Below, in pieces: positions 27,486 to 36,249 of a DNA stretch of 64,000 nt (position 1 is its first letter; every line of letters begins with the position of its first letter). A program made the translations under genes and the position numbers. The notes under the pieces are model-generated. The model was not told the DNA's origin. It did no database searches and saw only the letters and a program-made list of their open reading frames with translations. This DNA is from Sulfitobacter sp. HI0040 (GTDB lineage: Bacteria > Pseudomonadota > Alphaproteobacteria > Rhodobacterales > Rhodobacteraceae). The stretch lies in NCBI RefSeq assembly GCF_001634885.1, contig NZ_LWEX01000489.1:25497-89496 (forward strand). The letters run 5' to 3'.

Positions 27486-28629
27486 CCTGCCTCATATCGT
27501 GGCGCTTTGCCTGCTGCCAGGTCTGGTCGCCGCACAAGGCGTACCCACCAATGACAGTGGGCTGACCGCACGCGATATCTTCGAGACAGGCGATCGCGAG
27601 GCAGACCTTGCCACCCAAGCCGACAAGCTGTCGGTCCGCGAACTCATCGCCGAGATCGAACGGGAGCAACTCGAAACTCTGCAGCGCATCCTCGACGCCC
27701 AGACTAGCTTCGGCGGTCAGGGCTTGCCGGCCATGGTCTCTGGGCTCGAAAGCGGCAGCGGCGATCCCGCTCGTTCCGTCGAGGCCGTCTATGGCAATGC
27801 CGAAACCGATCCCAACCCCGGCGGCGCACAGATGTTCGGGGATGCGGCAGAAAACATCGAGCAGCTCATCATCCGCGTCGCCCAGGAAACCAGCGGGTTT
27901 GCGGGCGTGGGCCGCGCGGGCCTCTCCCCAGTCCAATGGCGCGCACTCCTACAAGCGCTCATCTGGCAGGAAAGCCGCTTCACCATCGGCGCCCGCTCGC
28001 CGGTCGGCGCTTTTGGCCTCACCCAGATCATGCCCGGCACCGCCAGCGATCTTGGTATCAACCCGGAATATTATGACAGCCCTTACCTTCAGGTGCATGG
28101 CGGCGCGCGCTATCTCGCGACCCAGCTCAACACCTTTGACGGCAATATCATCAACGCACTCGCCGCCTATAATGCCGGACCCGGTCGGGTGTTCGAGTAT
28201 GGTGGGGTGCCGCCCTTCCGCGAGACGCAGCACTACGTCCAGGTCATCCCCGAACGCTACAATCTCTATCTGAGCCGCATCGGTGGGATCGAAGCGCTCG
28301 GCACGATCGATCCGGCGCTTCTAGCCAATGCGAACCTCTCAATCACCGGGCACGGCGCAGCCTTCTATGGCAACAACTCGCCCGCCGCGATCCGGCAAGC
28401 CGCCTTGCGTATTGCGGACATCGTCGAGCGGATTTCCGAAACGGAAGATGTTCAGGAAAGCATCGCGCTCAACACCTATGCCCGCGCCGAACTGGTGCGC
28501 CTCGTCGCCGCGCGCATCCGGCTTCAGGCGGCGCGGACCCGTGTCCTGAGCGCAGAAGAATTGGCGCAGGCCAGCGCCCGCATGGCCGAGGGCGCATTCA
28601 TGGAATTTGCGATCAGGGAGATAGACTGA
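27475..28629 (+). CDS. second lytic transglycosylase of the secretion operon
   Basis: A 384-residue protein starting at TTG 27475, 7 nt after GGAGGG. Signal peptide (IVALCLLPGLVAAQ), a helical stretch of about 120 residues, then an SLT domain with the catalytic Glu in LIWQESRFTIGARSPVGAFG and LTQIMPGTASDLGI, AAYNAGPGRV, and a C-terminal helical tail of about 120 residues. The extra helical parts set it apart from the VirB1-like protein encoded upstream. It may be a structural subunit as well as an enzyme. Confidence 0.85.
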   Translation: MKSSLPHIVALCLLPGLVAAQGVPTNDSGLTARDIFETGDREADLATQADKLSVRELIAEIEREQLETLQRILDAQTSFGGQGLPAMVSGLESGSGDPARSVEAVYGNAETDPNPGGAQMFGDAAENIEQLIIRVAQETSGFAGVGRAGLSPVQWRALLQALIWQESRFTIGARSPVGAFGLTQIMPGTASDLGINPEYYDSPYLQVHGGARYLATQLNTFDGNIINALAAYNAGPGRVFEYGGVPPFRETQHYVQVIPERYNLYLSRIGGIEALGTIDPALLANANLSITGHGAAFYGNNSPAAIRQAALRIADIVERISETEDVQESIALNTYARAELVRLVAARIRLQAARTRVLSAEELAQASARMAEGAFMEFAIREID

Positions 28630-29438
28630 TGGGACGGATGTTTCTGAGAACGGCTTTGGCCACGACACTTGGGATTGGCCTGACTCTGGGAGCCCTCTCC
28701 CCTGCTGCGGCGCAGGGCGTGCCCGTCGTCGACACGCAGAACATCGCGCAAAACATCCAGCAGCTCCGGCAGATGATCGAAGACGAGATCCTGCAGAACG
28801 AGCAGCTGACGCAGCTCCGCGAACAGCTTGCCACACTCACGGACCAACTCGCGGAGCTGCAAAGAACCTATGAGGCACTGACGCGCCTCGCCGAACTTCC
28901 CGAGATCATCCGCACGGAAATGGAAGATGAGTTGAACGGTCTGCTCGACCAAGAATTTGGCGACATCCTCGCTACCATCGAAGCGATCAAGACAGGCGAC
29001 TTCTCCGGCCTCTCTGGCTCCGGTGCGGGCGAAATCGAAACCCAGATGGACCGGGTCCTGGCCGATCTCGGCTTTGACGACGATACGCTCTCGGAAATGG
29101 CCACGAGCGGAAATCCCGGGGCCAACCGCGTGGCGACACAAGCCACGACCGGCGCGCTTGTCTCCGCTGCTGCCCAGAACAGCTATGAGGATGCCGGCCA
29201 GTCGCTGGAACGCGTCGACCGCCTCGTCGGGCTCATCGACGACATGGATGAACTCAAGGAAAGCATCGACCTCAACACGCGCGTGACGGCGGAACTCGCC
29301 ATTGCGCTGGTCGCCATGTGGCAACTCGAAGCCATCCAGACCGTGGGCGATGGCACAGGCGGCGTGATCGATGCCGCCACCATCGCCGAGGAGCAGCGGT
29401 TTATGGACTTCACGCTGCCCGAGTTGCGGGCAGACTGA
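28629..29438 (+). CDS. virB5: VirB5/TrbJ-like secreted protein
   Basis: A 269-residue secreted helical protein: signal peptide to SPAAAQ, then long coiled-coil-prone helices (QNIQQLRQMIEDEILQNEQL) rich in Gln, Glu and Leu. This is the character of VirB5/TrbJ minor pilin components at the pilus tip. The C-terminal part (AIALVAMWQLEAIQ) fits the family. It shares one base with the stop of the preceding gene. Confidence 0.85.
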   Translation: MGRMFLRTALATTLGIGLTLGALSPAAAQGVPVVDTQNIAQNIQQLRQMIEDEILQNEQLTQLREQLATLTDQLAELQRTYEALTRLAELPEIIRTEMEDELNGLLDQEFGDILATIEAIKTGDFSGLSGSGAGEIETQMDRVLADLGFDDDTLSEMATSGNPGANRVATQATTGALVSAAAQNSYEDAGQSLERVDRLVGLIDDMDELKESIDLNTRVTAELAIALVAMWQLEAIQTVGDGTGGVIDAATIAEEQRFMDFTLPELRAD

Positions 29439-29454
29439 TCAAGGGTTGTGACAG

Positions 29455-30108
29455 GTGGCGAGTGAACAGGAAATCATCGAAGAAGAGCTGGTCTATGGTG
29501 CCCTGCGCCGTGAACGGCTCTGGCAACGCCTTGGGCTCATCGGCCTCATCTTCGGCATCATCGGGTGCCTGAGCGCGGCGGCTGTCGCGATCCTCGATGT
29601 CGACCCCCCGCCCGTGGTCGTGCCCTATGATCCCGCGACCGGCTTTGCCCTGCCCGAGGCTTCGGTGGGCGCGACGTCTGTCACAGCCAACCAGGCGGTC
29701 ATAGAGGCGGAGGTCTTCCGCTACGTGACCGACCGCGAGGTCTATAACCAGCTCGACAATGATCTGCGCATCCGCAGCGTCCTGCGCCGCTCGGACGGGG
29801 CAGCCGAGAGCGGGCTGCGCCAGATCTGGAACAGCGCCAACGAGAACTACCCGCCGACGGTCTATGGCCCGAACGCACGGCTCGACGTGGAAATCCTCAG
29901 CATCAACCGGATCGGCACAAACCGCGCCACTGTCCGTCTGCGCAAGCGCCTGACATCTATCAACGGCGTCCAAACCGGGCTTTTCACCGCCACGCTTCTC
30001 TTCGAGTTCCGCCCCGAGACCCGCCGCTCCATTGATGAGGTCTGGACCAACCCCTTCGGCTTCACGGTCCTCGAATATTCCATCCGCTCCGACAGATTGG
30101 AGAATTAG
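29455..30108 (+). CDS. virB8: VirB8-like inner-membrane channel protein
   Basis: A 217-residue bitopic protein starting at GTG 29455. A short cytoplasmic N-terminus is followed by one transmembrane helix (LGLIGLIFGIIGCLSAAAVAI, residues about 22-42) and a periplasmic NTF2-like domain, including FRYVTDREVYNQL and the WTNPFGFTVLEYS end typical of VirB8. VirB8 is a scaffold between VirB4/6 and the VirB7-9-10 core. Confidence 0.9.
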   Translation: MASEQEIIEEELVYGALRRERLWQRLGLIGLIFGIIGCLSAAAVAILDVDPPPVVVPYDPATGFALPEASVGATSVTANQAVIEAEVFRYVTDREVYNQLDNDLRIRSVLRRSDGAAESGLRQIWNSANENYPPTVYGPNARLDVEILSINRIGTNRATVRLRKRLTSINGVQTGLFTATLLFEFRPETRRSIDEVWTNPFGFTVLEYSIRSDRLEN

Positions 30109-30109
30109 T

Positions 30110-30805
30110 TTGCTTAAGAAGGCCCTCGTAACAATTGTGCTTGTGCTGCTGCCCGGCCTCGCCTTAGCCGAAGCCATCCCGCGTGGCGGTCCCAACGATA
30201 GCCGGGTGCGCTTGGCCACCTACCAGGAGGATCAGGTCTACCGTCTCAGCGTCTCGCTCACCCATGTCACCACCATCGAGTTCGGCGAAGGCGAAAGCAT
30301 CCGCTCGATCATCGCGGGCGACACGGAAGGCTTCGAGATCGACGGCGTACCCGGCGGTCAGGCCTTCGCGATCAAGCCGGTGGCGCGCGGGGTGCATACC
30401 AATGTGACCGTCTACACGAACAGGCGCAGTTATTACTTCAACGTCCAGGAGACCCGCAGCCCGACCTTCTACGTGGTGCAGTTCCGCTACCCTGAAGACA
30501 ATGCACGGCCCACGCGGGCCATCGCGGCGCAAGCGCCGAACTACAATTACGGTGCAAGCGCGCGGACCGAGTTCACCCCGGCACGTATCTGGGATGATGG
30601 AACGTTTACGTATTTCGAATTCCCGCGGAACGCGCCGGTGCCGGCGATCTTCCGCGTCGCGAATGGCCGGGAACGGACGGTCAACACGCAAGCCACCGAG
30701 GACGGCGTGATCCGGGTTTCAGGCGTGAACCGGCAATGGGTGCTGCGGATCGGGGAAGAGGTGGTCTGTATCGAGGCCACACCGCCTGCGGGAGTGGGAT
30801 CATGA
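30110..30805 (+). CDS. virB9: VirB9-like outer-membrane core protein
   Basis: A 231-residue periplasmic protein from TTG 30110 following GGAG. Signal peptide (TIVLVLLPGLALAEA), N-terminal beta domain beginning PRGGPNDSRVRLATYQ, and a C-terminal beta-sandwich with IWDDGTFTYFEFPRNAPVPAIF, a hallmark of VirB9/TrbG/CagX. It forms the outer ring of the core complex with VirB7 and VirB10. Confidence 0.92.
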   Translation: MLKKALVTIVLVLLPGLALAEAIPRGGPNDSRVRLATYQEDQVYRLSVSLTHVTTIEFGEGESIRSIIAGDTEGFEIDGVPGGQAFAIKPVARGVHTNVTVYTNRRSYYFNVQETRSPTFYVVQFRYPEDNARPTRAIAAQAPNYNYGASARTEFTPARIWDDGTFTYFEFPRNAPVPAIFRVANGRERTVNTQATEDGVIRVSGVNRQWVLRIGEEVVCIEATPPAGVGS

Positions 30806-32181
30806 GCGACACAGAAAACGCGGACCTCAAAAAGCGCCTCGCTGCCCTAGAACAAGGCAAAGGTGCGAGCTCACCCCCTGCCCCACGGCGCTCACCGCTG
30901 CTCGCTTTGGTCGTCGTCCTCGTGATCGGGGCGGGTGGGGCGTTGCTCTATCTCCTCTCCCAGCCCGAGGAAGAAGAAGCCCTGCCCACGGCCACGCCGG
31001 ATGTCTTCCAGAACGAAGGCGACGGGTTCGGCGCCATCGAAACCCTCCCTCCGCCTGAGCCAGAGGTGGTTCTGGTCTCGCCGGAACCGGTCGAACCAAA
31101 TGCAGAGCTTCTGGCGCAGCTCGAAGCCCTGCAGGCCCAAATCGAGGAATTGCGCAACGCGCCAGAACCAGTGGTGGAAGAAGACACGGCTGCCGCCGAA
31201 GCCATCGATGCGCTGACCGCCCAGATCGCCGCCCTGCAATCCGCCTCGGAAGCCGCACAGCAGCAGTTTCGCGAAGAGCTTACGGCACGCGACCGCGAGC
31301 TGGAGCAACTCCGCATGGACCTCGAACTTGCGCAGCTCGAAGCCAATCGCCCCCTTCCGGCACCCATCGGTCCCACCGAGGACGAGCTACGCGCGCGGGA
31401 AGAAGAAAGGCTCCGCCGCGAGGAGGAAGCAAGACGTCTCGCGGAACTTGAACGCCGCGCGGCGGAAGAACGTGCATTCCAAGAACGGCGCATCACCTCG
31501 CCCACCATCGCCTTTGGCGGCTCGTCTGGCGCAAATGAGACGGCTCTGACTGAACGGACTTTTGGGGAGGTGACGGATTTCGTGCTGAATGGCGCGCTGC
31601 CCACTTCAGTGACGCAAGCCGAAGTTATTGCCAATCCGTCCAACACCATCATCCAGGGCACGATGATCCAGGCCGTCATGGAAACCGCGCTCGACAGCTC
31701 CCTGCCCGGCCAGACCCGGGCCGTGGTGTCTGAGGATGTCTACAGCGTCGATGGAGCGCGCCTATTGATCCCACGCGGCTCCCGCCTCATCGGGCGCTAC
31801 CGTTCCGGCGTCGATATCGCACAGCGCCGGGTTACGATCGCCTGGGACCGGATCATCCTGCCCGCGGGCCAAACCGTCCAGATCAGCTCCTTCGGCGGTG
31901 ATGAACTTGGCCGTTCGGGTGTCACCGGTTTCGTGGACACGCGCTTTGATGAGCGCTTTGGCTCGGCAGCGCTGATTTCACTGATCTCCGCCGCGCCTAG
32001 TGCAGCCGCTGCAAATGTGCAGGACGAAACCGCCGCGGATGTGCTCGAAGACGTGGGCGATGATTTGGCCGATGCCACGGATAGTGTGATTGGCGACTAT
32101 CTTTTGATCGGGCCGTTCATCTATGTCGACCAGGGGGCGCGCGTCACCGTCATGGTCGACCGCGATCTGGAGATTTTCTGA
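30802..32181 (+). CDS. virB10: VirB10-like core complex protein
   Basis: A 459-residue protein with a cytoplasmic N-terminus, one transmembrane helix (LLALVVVLVIGAGGALLYLL, about residues 33-52), a Pro/Glu-rich region and a long charged coiled coil, then the conserved beta-barrel domain (NTIIQGTMIQAVMETALDSS, LIPRGSRLIGRY, ISSFGGDELGRSGVTGFVD) ending in VTVMVDRDLEIF. It spans both membranes. The ATGA overlap with VirB9 and the family order support the call. Confidence 0.93.
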   Translation: MSDTENADLKKRLAALEQGKGASSPPAPRRSPLLALVVVLVIGAGGALLYLLSQPEEEEALPTATPDVFQNEGDGFGAIETLPPPEPEVVLVSPEPVEPNAELLAQLEALQAQIEELRNAPEPVVEEDTAAAEAIDALTAQIAALQSASEAAQQQFREELTARDRELEQLRMDLELAQLEANRPLPAPIGPTEDELRAREEERLRREEEARRLAELERRAAEERAFQERRITSPTIAFGGSSGANETALTERTFGEVTDFVLNGALPTSVTQAEVIANPSNTIIQGTMIQAVMETALDSSLPGQTRAVVSEDVYSVDGARLLIPRGSRLIGRYRSGVDIAQRRVTIAWDRIILPAGQTVQISSFGGDELGRSGVTGFVDTRFDERFGSAALISLISAAPSAAAANVQDETAADVLEDVGDDLADATDSVIGDYLLIGPFIYVDQGARVTVMVDRDLEIF

Positions 32182-32185
32182 GCCC

Positions 32186-33172
32186 ATGTCGCTGAGTTAT
32201 CTCCAGACCTCCCTCGACAGGATCAACGCTGCCGCCCGCGACGATGTCATCGAGATCTGCATCAACCCCGATGGCAGCTGCTGGGGAGAATTCCAGGGCG
32301 ATCACTTCATGCGAAAACTGGACCAGGTGTTGACCGCAACAGAAGTCAAAGACCTCGGCAACCAGATCGCCTCTTCCGCCAATACCACCATGAGCAAGGA
32401 CCGCCCGATCGTCTCGGTCTCGATCACCTACAAGGGCCGCCCGATCCGGGCGCAGGTCATCACACCGCCTGCCGTGCTCTCGGCGATGTCGATCAGCCTG
32501 CGGTTCTTCTCGAGCCTGCCGCTTGACGGGATCGCGCTTGATTTCCTCTATGGCAAGGAACGAAAGCTCGAGGAACTCCGCCTCGAGAAAACCCGGGAAC
32601 TGCGCGAAGTGGTGGCCGCGGGCATGATCGACGATGCGCTGGCCTTTTGCGTCAAAAACAAGCTCAACATGATCGTCTCTGGCGGCACCTCCACCGGCAA
32701 GACCGTGGCTGCGCGCAAGATCCTCGCCCACGTCCCTGTGGACGAACGGATCGTCACTATCGAGGAAGCCGCGGAGCTTCTGCCGACCCAACCAAACGCT
32801 GTCACCCTCATCGCCAATCGCGACACGGAATTCCAGACCGCCGATGTGCTGCTCACCGCAACGCTGAGGATGCGCCCCGACCGGATCATCCTGGGCGAGG
32901 TGCGCGGCAAGGAAGCCATGACCTTTCTCGAGGCGATCAACACCGGCCATGGCGGGTCCATGACCACGCTGCATGCCGAGACCCCACAACTCGCCGTGCA
33001 GCGTCTCGCGATCGCGGCGCTCAAGACCGAGATCCCGATGACCTATGCCGACATGATCCAGTACATCGAGAACTCCATCGATGTGATCATCCAGGCCGGC
33101 CGCCATGACGGAAAACGCGGCATCACCGAATTCTACCTCCCCGGCGCAACCGAGATTGGAGCTTCCCAATGA
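32186..33172 (+). CDS. virB11: VirB11-like traffic ATPase
   Basis: A 328-residue hexameric secretion ATPase. Walker A is GGTSTGKT near residue 166, the Asp box and Walker B follow (TIEEAAEL, RPDRIILGEVRG), and the His box is GHGGSMTTLHAETP. Length matches VirB11. ATG 32186 is 4 bp after the VirB10 stop. It overlaps the next small gene by 4 bp. Confidence 0.94.
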   Translation: MSLSYLQTSLDRINAAARDDVIEICINPDGSCWGEFQGDHFMRKLDQVLTATEVKDLGNQIASSANTTMSKDRPIVSVSITYKGRPIRAQVITPPAVLSAMSISLRFFSSLPLDGIALDFLYGKERKLEELRLEKTRELREVVAAGMIDDALAFCVKNKLNMIVSGGTSTGKTVAARKILAHVPVDERIVTIEEAAELLPTQPNAVTLIANRDTEFQTADVLLTATLRMRPDRIILGEVRGKEAMTFLEAINTGHGGSMTTLHAETPQLAVQRLAIAALKTEIPMTYADMIQYIENSIDVIIQAGRHDGKRGITEFYLPGATEIGASQ

Positions 33173-33357
33173 AGACCTTTGAATATGACATCCTGTTCTT
33201 CCAGGTAAAGAAGCAAAAGGACTACGACGCGATGCGATGTGCCTTAAATGAGCGCGGCGCGGAGGGGTGGGAAGTCATCACCGCCGAGGTAGGTGACTAC
33301 GGCTACACCACGTTCTTGAAGCGTGAATCTTTGGCTACGAAGGTAACTTCAGAGTGA
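33169..33357 (+). CDS. DUF4177-like small protein
   Basis: A 62-residue protein: FEYDILFFQVKKQKDYDAM, LNERGAEGWEVITAEV and a YTTFLKR end. The ERGAEGWE motif and the size are those of DUF4177. It overlaps VirB11 and the following gene by 4 bp each, so it is part of the transfer operon. Function unknown. Confidence 0.75.
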   Translation: MKTFEYDILFFQVKKQKDYDAMRCALNERGAEGWEVITAEVGDYGYTTFLKRESLATKVTSE

Positions 33358-33758
33358 TGCGGGTCGTTGCGACGGCAAGCCTGCTCATCGTTCTCTACGC
33401 AACCGCTGGCGTCGCTGAACGGAACCTGATCCCAACGCTCGAAAACCAGCCAGATGTCTGTCCCGACCAGCCTCCAGAGCCACAGTGGATGCAAGGCATC
33501 GATGTACGCGAGTCCCACAAACGGCTCCTGATCCAACAAATCTATCGTGCGCAGAGCATGCAACGGATCGTTGAAGCCCAAAGCTGTGAATGTCCCACGC
33601 GGTATCCGTCTTGGGACGCAGCTGAAGGCGACTTCGTCGAGCATTTCGCCGCATCTGACTACTGGGACATCGTGGAAGCGACGTCAGAATACCGACGGCA
33701 GGCAAATGAGCTTCGGCGCGAAGCCATGCCAATCTGCGAAGCTGCTGGAAACTGGTAG
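33354..33758 (+). CDS. secreted hypothetical protein of the transfer operon
   Basis: A 134-residue protein with a short signal peptide (MRVVATASLLIVLYATAGVAE) and a helical mature part with four cysteines (DVCPDQPPE, AQSCECPTRYPSW, AMPICEAAG). It starts at GTG 33354 or ATG 33357. No named family is recognised. It lies just before the VirB6-like gene and is probably a periplasmic accessory of the channel. Confidence 0.65.
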   Translation: MMRVVATASLLIVLYATAGVAERNLIPTLENQPDVCPDQPPEPQWMQGIDVRESHKRLLIQQIYRAQSMQRIVEAQSCECPTRYPSWDAAEGDFVEHFAASDYWDIVEATSEYRRQANELRREAMPICEAAGNW

Positions 33759-33764
33759 GGTTCC

Positions 33765-34844
33765 ATGAGCGTCGTCACTTACTTCGTGGAAACGGCTGAA
33801 GGCTATCTCAATACCGCTGCTGAGACGCAATTTGGCGCGGTCGCCGCAACAGTCGGAACGATGCTCGTACTCGGCACCACACTCGTTGTCATTCTGGTTT
33901 TCATCAACACGATCTACCAGTATCGCGCCATGGACGGGCGCACGGCCTTTTGGCTCGCCGTGAAAGTCGGGCTGATAGGCGCATTTGCAACGAACTGGGT
34001 GCAGTTCAACATCTTTGCTGCGGCGATCCTGAACGGGATCGACAGCATTGCTGGGTCGCTCGTGGCCTCAGTCGGCGGCGGTTCACCCGGCCCATCCGGC
34101 ACCTTCGCAGAGGAGTTCGATGACTTGATCGCGGCGCTCGGGGACTATCTGAATGCCGCGGGGTCCGAACTGAACTGGATGGCCGGTGCCCTGTTGGACA
34201 CCCTTGGGGTTTTGCTGCTCTCTATTCTCGGTGGCTTGGCGGCGTTTATCGTCGTTGCGTCCAGGCTCATGATCGCTCTGCTGATCGGGATTGCACCAAT
34301 CATGATCTTCCTGACCCTTTTTGAAGTGACCAAGGATTATTTTGCACGCTGGCTTTCGGCGCTGATCTCCTTCGCTATGTACCCAATCGTCGTTGCTGGC
34401 GTGTTCGCAACCATCACGGGTGTCTCGCGTGCGCTTCTTGCTGAATTGGGCGACCCGGAAGGCGCGTCCAACATCGGCGCGCTCATTCCGTTCTTCATGA
34501 TGGTGCTAATGGCAAAGGGGTTCATCATAGCAACGCCCTTCCTGGTTCGAGCAATTTCAGGAAACATCATGATGCCAGCGCTCTCAGCCGGCTTCGGCGG
34601 CAGCTATGCCTTTGCCCGAGGGCTTGCAGGAAGCCAACAAGTCTACAACCGGTACGCCATCGGTGGTGCGACTGGCGCGGAATACGCAGCTCTGCGGGCG
34701 CGCCAATTCTTTGGTGTGCAAGCGTTGCCAAGCCGACCCAATTCAGCAGGCGGCCCAACCGCAGCTCCATCTGGTGACGGAGCCGGCACAGGAGCTCAAA
34801 TGCTAGCACAGCTTTCTAGGTTGGGTCGTCTCGGCAAGCGGTGA
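33765..34844 (+). CDS. virB6: VirB6/TrbL-like polytopic channel protein
   Basis: A 359-residue protein with about six transmembrane segments, for example VGTMLVLGTTLVVILVFIN and AFIVVASRLMIALLIGIAPI. The segment RLMIALLIGIAPIMIFLTLF is typical of VirB6/TrbL. It forms the inner-membrane passage. It is the last gene of the VirB operon and sits unusually after VirB11. A terminator-like hairpin with a T-run follows. Confidence 0.88.
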   Translation: MSVVTYFVETAEGYLNTAAETQFGAVAATVGTMLVLGTTLVVILVFINTIYQYRAMDGRTAFWLAVKVGLIGAFATNWVQFNIFAAAILNGIDSIAGSLVASVGGGSPGPSGTFAEEFDDLIAALGDYLNAAGSELNWMAGALLDTLGVLLLSILGGLAAFIVVASRLMIALLIGIAPIMIFLTLFEVTKDYFARWLSALISFAMYPIVVAGVFATITGVSRALLAELGDPEGASNIGALIPFFMMVLMAKGFIIATPFLVRAISGNIMMPALSAGFGGSYAFARGLAGSQQVYNRYAIGGATGAEYAALRARQFFGVQALPSRPNSAGGPTAAPSGDGAGTGAQMLAQLSRLGRLGKR

Positions 34845-34866
34845 TGGCCCGAAACGAAGTGGACAT

Positions 34867-34902
34867 CTGCGCATCCCGTCAACGCAGCGGCGCAGGTTTT
34901 TT
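34867..34902 (+). terminator. terminator at the end of the VirB operon
   Basis: CTGCGC ... GCGCAG (6-bp stem, 17-nt loop) followed by a T6 run at 34897-34902, 22 bp after the virB6 stop. This separates the transfer operon from the next operon. Confidence 0.55.
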
Positions 34903-34963
34903 AAAGCAGACCATAGTCATTACTAGAATTTTGGCGATGCCTATTGCGGGACACAACATGTTG

Positions 34964-34992
34964 TTGAAAGGCTATCCTCGATCAACTATGTT
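34964..34992 (+). promoter_or_regulatory. candidate promoter of the MBL / E2-E1-JAB operon
   Basis: TTGAAA, a 17-bp spacer, and TATGTT form a sigma-70-like promoter in the gap after the VirB terminator, 75 bp ahead of the first gene of the operon. Confidence 0.45.
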
Positions 34993-35067
34993 GAGAACAA
35001 AGCGTAAACTTGTTCGATTCGGTGGGAGGCGCGTCACTCAGGTTTTCCAAGCTAAGGAGCAGTACTG

Positions 35068-36240
35068 ATGAGCGTCGAAACTTCGCATTTCAAAGTCGCC
35101 AATGGCGACATGAGCCTGATCAAAACCCAGAGTGGCCGTTATATACTCGTAGACATAAACATTACCGCCTCGGCTGACGACAAAGATGAGGATGTGCCTG
35201 ATGTTGGGGCACAGCTTCGCAACGCGCTTGACCGTGACTGTGACGGACGTCTGTTTGTCGATGCATTCTTGCTGACGCATCCGGACATGGATCATTGCTC
35301 TGGACTGCAGAACCATTTTCATCTCGGCAAAATTGAGGATTGGTCGCCCGAAGACGACAAAATCGTAATTCGCGAGATGTGGTCTTCCCCAATTGTTTTT
35401 AGACGTGCCAGCAGTACCAACAATCTTTGCGCTGACGCAAAGGCTTGGGCGACAGAAGCGCGCCGGCGCGTTGAAATGTTCCGCCAGGACAAAGATATCG
35501 AAGACGGAAGCAGAATTTTGATCCTGAGCGAGGATGCGGACGGCAAGACGGATGATTTGGCCGACATTCTGATCAAAACGGGCGAGACATTTTCCGAGAT
35601 TTGCGGCGTAGCAGATGACAGTTTCAAGGCGGTCTTGTTGGCTCCGTTGCCGGTCACGGACGATGAAGACGAAGAAGAGTTGCTCAGCAAGAATAACTCT
35701 AGTGTCATCACTCAGTTTACGCTTGCGAAAGATGATACCGAAAACGCCGCCCAGTACCTGTTTGGTGGTGACGCCGAAGTGGCGATTTGGGAGAAAATAT
35801 GGGCAGAGTATTCTGAAACTCCCGAGGTTCTTGCATATGATGTCTTGATCGCGCCCCATCATTGTTCCTGGCGGTCACTGTCGCACGACAGCTGGTCCAA
35901 AAAGGGAAAAGATGCGGTAGTTTCTGAAGATGCCCGATCAGCTCTTTCACAAGCAAACGACGGTGCAATAATCCTGGCGAGCAGTAAGAGTGTTGTAGAC
36001 GACGACAACGATCCGCCCTGTATCCGCGCAAAGGAAGAATATGAAGCCATTCTGAGCGAAGCGGAAATCAATGGGGAGTTCCGGTGTTTAGAGGACGAAA
36101 AAGGTGACAAGCCGCTAAAGATGGAAATCACCGAACATGGTCCAAAAGTCGCCTCCCTGAAAATGGCAGCCGCTATCTCTTCATCGTCCGCTCTTGGAGT
36201 CGAGGCACATGCTCATGGTTGTGGGTCAGACTTGGCATGA
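35068..36240 (+). CDS. ComEC-type metallo-beta-lactamase fold protein
   Basis: A 390-residue MBL-fold protein. The metal motif is LLTHPDMDHCSGL (His71, Asp73, Asp75, His76), and the later APHHCSWRS (His264-His265) matches the APHHGS motif of the ComEC nuclease branch. So the likely activity is hydrolysis of nucleic acid or another phosphoester. No signal peptide or membrane helix is seen. The start follows AAGGAG at 8-nt spacing. It is the first gene of a three-gene operon with a ubiquitin-like conjugation enzyme and a membrane protein. It is visibly AT-richer than the VirB genes. Confidence 0.85.
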   Translation: MSVETSHFKVANGDMSLIKTQSGRYILVDINITASADDKDEDVPDVGAQLRNALDRDCDGRLFVDAFLLTHPDMDHCSGLQNHFHLGKIEDWSPEDDKIVIREMWSSPIVFRRASSTNNLCADAKAWATEARRRVEMFRQDKDIEDGSRILILSEDADGKTDDLADILIKTGETFSEICGVADDSFKAVLLAPLPVTDDEDEEELLSKNNSSVITQFTLAKDDTENAAQYLFGGDAEVAIWEKIWAEYSETPEVLAYDVLIAPHHCSWRSLSHDSWSKKGKDAVVSEDARSALSQANDGAIILASSKSVVDDDNDPPCIRAKEEYEAILSEAEINGEFRCLEDEKGDKPLKMEITEHGPKVASLKMAAAISSSSALGVEAHAHGCGSDLA

Positions 36241-36249
36241 GTCAGCTGC

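Noticed and set aside
28629..29438. VirB5-like protein as a possible phage-tail or coiled-coil toxin
   Set aside because: Signal peptide, position between VirB genes and the helical Gln-rich pattern fit VirB5/TrbJ better.
34841..35068. 75-codon frame after virB6
   Set aside because: It overlaps a terminator-like hairpin and the candidate promoter, has basic random-looking composition and no ribosome site.
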